64,000 bases of DNA, taken from positions 2,818 through 66,817 of the forward strand of contig CAJNYU010003810.1 in assembly GCA_905331475.1 (NCBI GenBank), in the 5' to 3' direction. Made by a program: the position numbers and the translations under genes. Positions 60,599 to 64,000 of this stretch are shown here, piece after piece. Below the pieces are notes generated by a model, which saw nothing but the letters and a program-made list of their open reading frames with translations, had not been told where the DNA came from and did no database searches. Position 1 is the stretch's first letter. The number at the start of each line of letters is the position of its first letter. Origin of the DNA: Rotaria socialis (taxonomy: Eukaryota > Rotifera > Eurotatoria > Philodinida > Philodinidae).

Positions 60599-63164
60599 GT
60601 ATTGTAAGCTTTCTCACATCTATTATCCTTTTTATTATCAATCCTTTCCTCTATCCTCGTGAAAGCTACTCATTTTCAGAAATGTATTAATTACGTTGAG
60701 TATGACGGGTCTCGCTGCAACTCTTCTCCCTTTTGTGTATGAATCACGATTCTACATCAGAACTTTGCAAATCAGCAGTCAGAGAAAAGTTCAATTGAAA
60801 AATGTTTAATGAAATTTGTATTTTCTTAAATATTATGATTCATAGTCGATCACTAGTTTCATCAGCGTTATTCAAATGATAAGATAAATGTGAAAAATTA
60901 TCGTGCGGTTGACTGACAACATTACTAATGAATTGACTCAAATTTCACTCCCGTCATTAAAATAAACTGTGTGTGTTTAATTTGAAAGAAACGATATTTT
61001 ATTTTACGACGTCATTAGGAAAGCGAGTAATCACTGTAAGGTCAGTGTTGATGCATTCGTTGAACTGATTAAGACGACTTTCAGAAATACCGATAGCAGC
61101 TATTTAAGTGCAGTGGGCGGCATCTGCCGCCATCGTTGAATATGATTAATTGTGATGGTCACAAGCATGAAAAGAATTTTTAACTTCGATATACGCATGA
61201 TTTTCCACTCAATCTTACAGTCGCTCCTCTGTTTTTCGAAAGAAAAATCGTTTCATAGCTTTAAGTCATGTCTTATGATACATGTATTCATTTTATGTGA
61301 GCAATATATTTCAATCAGATGATGTACAGGTAAAAAACATCATATTCTGCATGATGATGTATCTCAAAAATGAATAGCATGCTTGTTTATTTGTTTGTTT
61401 GTTTTTCGTATTCAATGCGACTGGTATATACACTTTGATTAGTAACACCACAGTGAAATATAATTAAGTTAGGCTAAAAAACACTATTCATTTTTCATTC
61501 AGCCGAAAAATGCCCAAGTGTATGTCCGATCATGCATAACATTCTTTTTTTATTTACATGCCGAAAAATGAAGTAACTAGGTAAAAGGTATCGATTTGAG
61601 TGGCGAATCGTCGTTGTTGACGGTAAATTGAGAAACGATATATGCAATGACTGTTTTATTTAGAGCACAGCTTCAAGGATATTCTCACAAGCAAAAACCT
61701 CTGCTGCTGGTGTATTGAATGGCAAGGTAATTAGATCTAACACACGAATGTCAACTTCAATTTAGTGAGAGGTACAAAATTTAGAATTTCATCTTTCAAT
61801 GTGCCTTGAAAAATACAATGAAAAGAGATAATTGATTGTATTCGAAAATCGCTGACGTTGAGAGAGTCACAAATGAGGCCTGATTGCTTAAAAATACAGC
61901 TTTGAATAACTCAAATGCATATATACGTATGTCGTATCGAAGTTATATCGATCGGCGACGTTACTTTTGTAATGTAAATATTGATCAATCAAATAAATGA
62001 CGGTAATATTATCATAATGCGCGATCAAAAATAATGTTTTCGTTATCATATTTTTTATTTGAAAAATAATTTACTGTTTGTTGAATTGGACGAACTGAAG
62101 TTAACATTCTTGGACTAATTTGCTTCTATCTTAAGTAGCAAGTTAAGAACATCTTACATGAACACATTAGAACTGAAGATTGAATCATGTAAATTGATGT
62201 TGTCAAAAAAAATGAGATTACAATTAGTAATTCCTTCATCAGTCGTTTAACAAACATATGCTAAATGTAAAGAAAAAATGGCTCATATTGTCTCAAATCT
62301 GAGGTATATAAAAATTGTCATTTTTCATCAATTGCTTTCTCAAAATGATGGCCTTTCTTACACCATCAGCGTATATTTGATTATGGAATATTTACATTAA
62401 ACAAGTAACTTCGAAGGTTTTGTCTCACGAAGTTCAGACGTTATCATAGAAAGACATTTGCTTTGTAGCTAATATCGAAAAATATCATCTAATTTAAAAG
62501 CACACCAGCTGTTCTAAAAGCCAATGTCATATTGCAATATGAGAGTATCGAAGAGCTTTTTTGTCTTTTGTCTGGATTTTTTATGATTTTCAACTTGAGA
62601 TTTTAGTTAACGAGCAATGACATGATGACTAAGGCCACTATTCATGAAAGATTATGGCATTGTCGAGTTTATAGTTCAGATCGTCTTAAGTGCCACTGTT
62701 AGACTTCGAAAACAACGACTAGTCGATGGACTAAATACATAAATTCGAAACTCATTGTCTATATTAGTAGTGTGAGAATATACAGCTTCGTCACAGAAAA
62801 AACGTATGCATAGCTATGGGAGTAGATCGAGTAGAAACTACTTCCTATCAACAAATCTGTCAAAAGAATTTGCTGAAAAGTTCTTCTGAACAATCAGACG
62901 AGTGATGTTGAATCGAAAATTTAGAACTAAGGATGTACAGAAGAACACCGTTCAATTCTGATCAAAAACAGTCGTTGCTGTTTTCCCTTAATTAAACACA
63001 TTCCAAAATTAGTCAAAACCACACTTCCTCCTTCGCGCGGTCTACTCCGATTCATTCGTTTTCTTTTATAGATGAGTAACAAAATTAATTAATAGGGTAA
63101 TTTTAAATATTTTTTTCTCGCCAATTGATGACCAGCCTATAAATCATAGCATGCACGTCAAAAA

Positions 63165-63431
63165 TCAAGGAGTCACTGTATTCATAATGTACTTCCTTTT
63201 ACAGCGTGAAGAAAAGACTGCTTGAATAAAAAATTGTATTTTAATTGCAACTGGATGATTCACTAGACGAAATTCAGTAGCAAGAATGTTACTGTTACAT
63301 AATAAGTCATGAGGATGATTCCTCATCTCTTTTAAGTGCTGCCCGATATCGTCTTGCGTTATAACGGTTTCGCTCATTCCTTCTTTCTTTCTTTCGTTTC
63401 TCTTATATAGTTTGTCAACACCTTGACTCAT
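63165..63431 (-). CDS. Possible small protein or first exon, unassigned
   Basis: An 88-residue frame from an ATG at 63431 (MSQGVDKLYKRNERKKEG), charged at the start and then DDIGQHLKEMRNHPHDL. It is divergent from the caspase-fold gene, with starts about 125 bases apart, so a shared promoter is possible. No family is recognised and it may be a chance ORF. Confidence 0.25.
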   Translation of the reverse strand: MSQGVDKLYKRNERKKEGMSETVITQDDIGQHLKEMRNHPHDLLCNSNILATEFRLVNHPVAIKIQFFIQAVFSSRCKRKYIMNTVTP

Positions 63432-63555
63432 CTTGATTTCTTTATTCTTGTTGTTCTCTCTTTTTTCTCTTATTCAACAAAAGAAGCTTTAGATTGTTTG
63501 TAAAATAAAGTTAATTTTTAAGGGTTCATATTTGATAGATATTATAGCGATCAAG

Positions 63556-64000
63556 ATGAAACGAGCTTTGGTAATTGGCAATGATGATTATCCTTTCGAA
63601 CATCAAAAGCTAGAATCATGCGTCGACGATGCGAATGACATGCACGATGCCTTGCGCATAATCGGATTTGACGTGCTACGCAAAACAAATATTCCATTCA
63701 AAGATACGCAAATAGCCACTAAAACATTTCTACAATCGATTCAACCGGGTGATACTGCTCTTTTCTACTTTTCTGGCCATGGTTGTCAATTAGATGGTAT
63801 AAACTATTTGATTCCAACTAACGACACAGAAATTGATGAAGAATCTGTTAAACATCGTACTTTAAATGCTCAGAAACTGACTACGGATGTGCATGTTCGA
63901 AATCCAGGATTGTTCATCATGGTTCTCGATTGTTGCCGAGATAATCCGTTTGCTGATCAGGCAAGTCTAAAGAACTTCTTCGGCTTCAGGTCAAAACGAT
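63556..64000 (+). CDS. Caspase-fold (peptidase C14) protein, 5' part
   Basis: A cysteine-peptidase-like protein opening at ATG 63556 (MKRALVIGNDDYPFEHQKLE) and running off the window after 148 residues. The first strand is followed by SCVDDANDMHDALRIIGFDV. The catalytic His lies in FYFSGHGCQ (about residue 75) and the catalytic Cys in VLDCCRDNP (about 130), so both dyad residues are present. The spacing and the absence of a prodomain fit the metacaspase/paracaspase-like C14 group that many invertebrates and microbes carry, rather than a classical initiator caspase. A splice donor may occur near the edge. Substrate and role are unknown; domains after the catalytic core are not visible. Confidence 0.85.
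   Translation, partial: MKRALVIGNDDYPFEHQKLESCVDDANDMHDALRIIGFDVLRKTNIPFKDTQIATKTFLQSIQPGDTALFYFSGHGCQLDGINYLIPTNDTEIDEESVKHRTLNAQKLTTDVHVRNPGLFIMVLDCCRDNPFADQASLKNFFGFRSKR

Larger units (their letters stand above)
60413..63555. other. Intergenic, with a fold-back and one doubtful exon
   Basis: A 60-bp fold-back at 60539-60598 is listed separately. GGCGGCATCTGCCGCC (61116-61131) is a small GC palindrome. Otherwise I see AT-rich sequence with no gene apart from the weak candidate at 63165-63431. Confidence 0.4.

Noticed and set aside
61116-61131. GGCGGCATCTGCCGCC palindrome as a regulatory site
   Set aside because: Single occurrence, no nearby gene, too short to support a claim.

Overview
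The window looks like an AT-rich animal genome with short introns and GT..AG splice sites. The gene content points to a bdelloid rotifer: a chitin synthase fused to a myosin motor, compact divergent rhodopsin-like GPCRs in lineage-expanded form, an Argonaute paralogue, a caspase-fold (C14) protein and many young DNA transposons. This assignment is inference from gene families, not a database match. There are short runs of N at 406, 4862 and 57863-57872.

Region 1 (1-9650) is a nest of mobile elements. A DNA-transposon gene of the CACTA/'transposase domain' type runs on the minus strand from an ATG at 8980. A Penelope-like retroelement (4861-8841) sits in its first intron. A hAT transposon (1 to about 3604) with a six-exon open transposase interrupts its fourth exon. 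The Penelope-like element has terminal direct repeats, a full reverse transcriptase plus GIY-YIG ORF, and a sequence that folds as a type I hammerhead ribozyme. Tandem 92-bp subterminal repeats of the outer DNA transposon lie at 9000-9650.

Region 2 (9650-32365) carries, mostly on the minus strand, an intact two-exon GPCR (11782-13242), a broken tandem copy (16249-17406), an Argonaute with its catalytic residues (19107-22578), a plus-strand von Willebrand factor A gene (25082-27704), and a third GPCR (28487-29781) that is 5'-truncated, frameshifted and split by a 391-bp hAT-like MITE.

Region 3 (32366-39713) has an intronless PhoD-like phosphatase gene followed by a 5-kb MITE field: a 1.2-kb long-TIR element with a 230-bp MITE nested in it, an element built from GACTCCCCGGGGAGTC palindromes, and a 563-bp hAT MITE with a perfect 8-bp target duplication holding a 62-bp hairpin.

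Region 4 (39714-56574) is one 17-kb minus-strand gene. It encodes an N-terminal myosin motor, an IQ-like segment, a multi-pass membrane region and a GT2 chitin synthase. A 3.6-kb intron inside the motor region contains an ORF that begins with ATG and ends at a splice donor in the right phase. It may be an alternative first exon giving a chitin synthase without most of the motor.

Region 5 (56575-64000) is gene-poor: a C/G-rich assembly gap, a decayed unrecognised host gene, a hAT-like element with a nested inverted repeat, a fold-back related to the GPCR MITE, and at the right edge the start of a caspase-fold protein that runs off the window.
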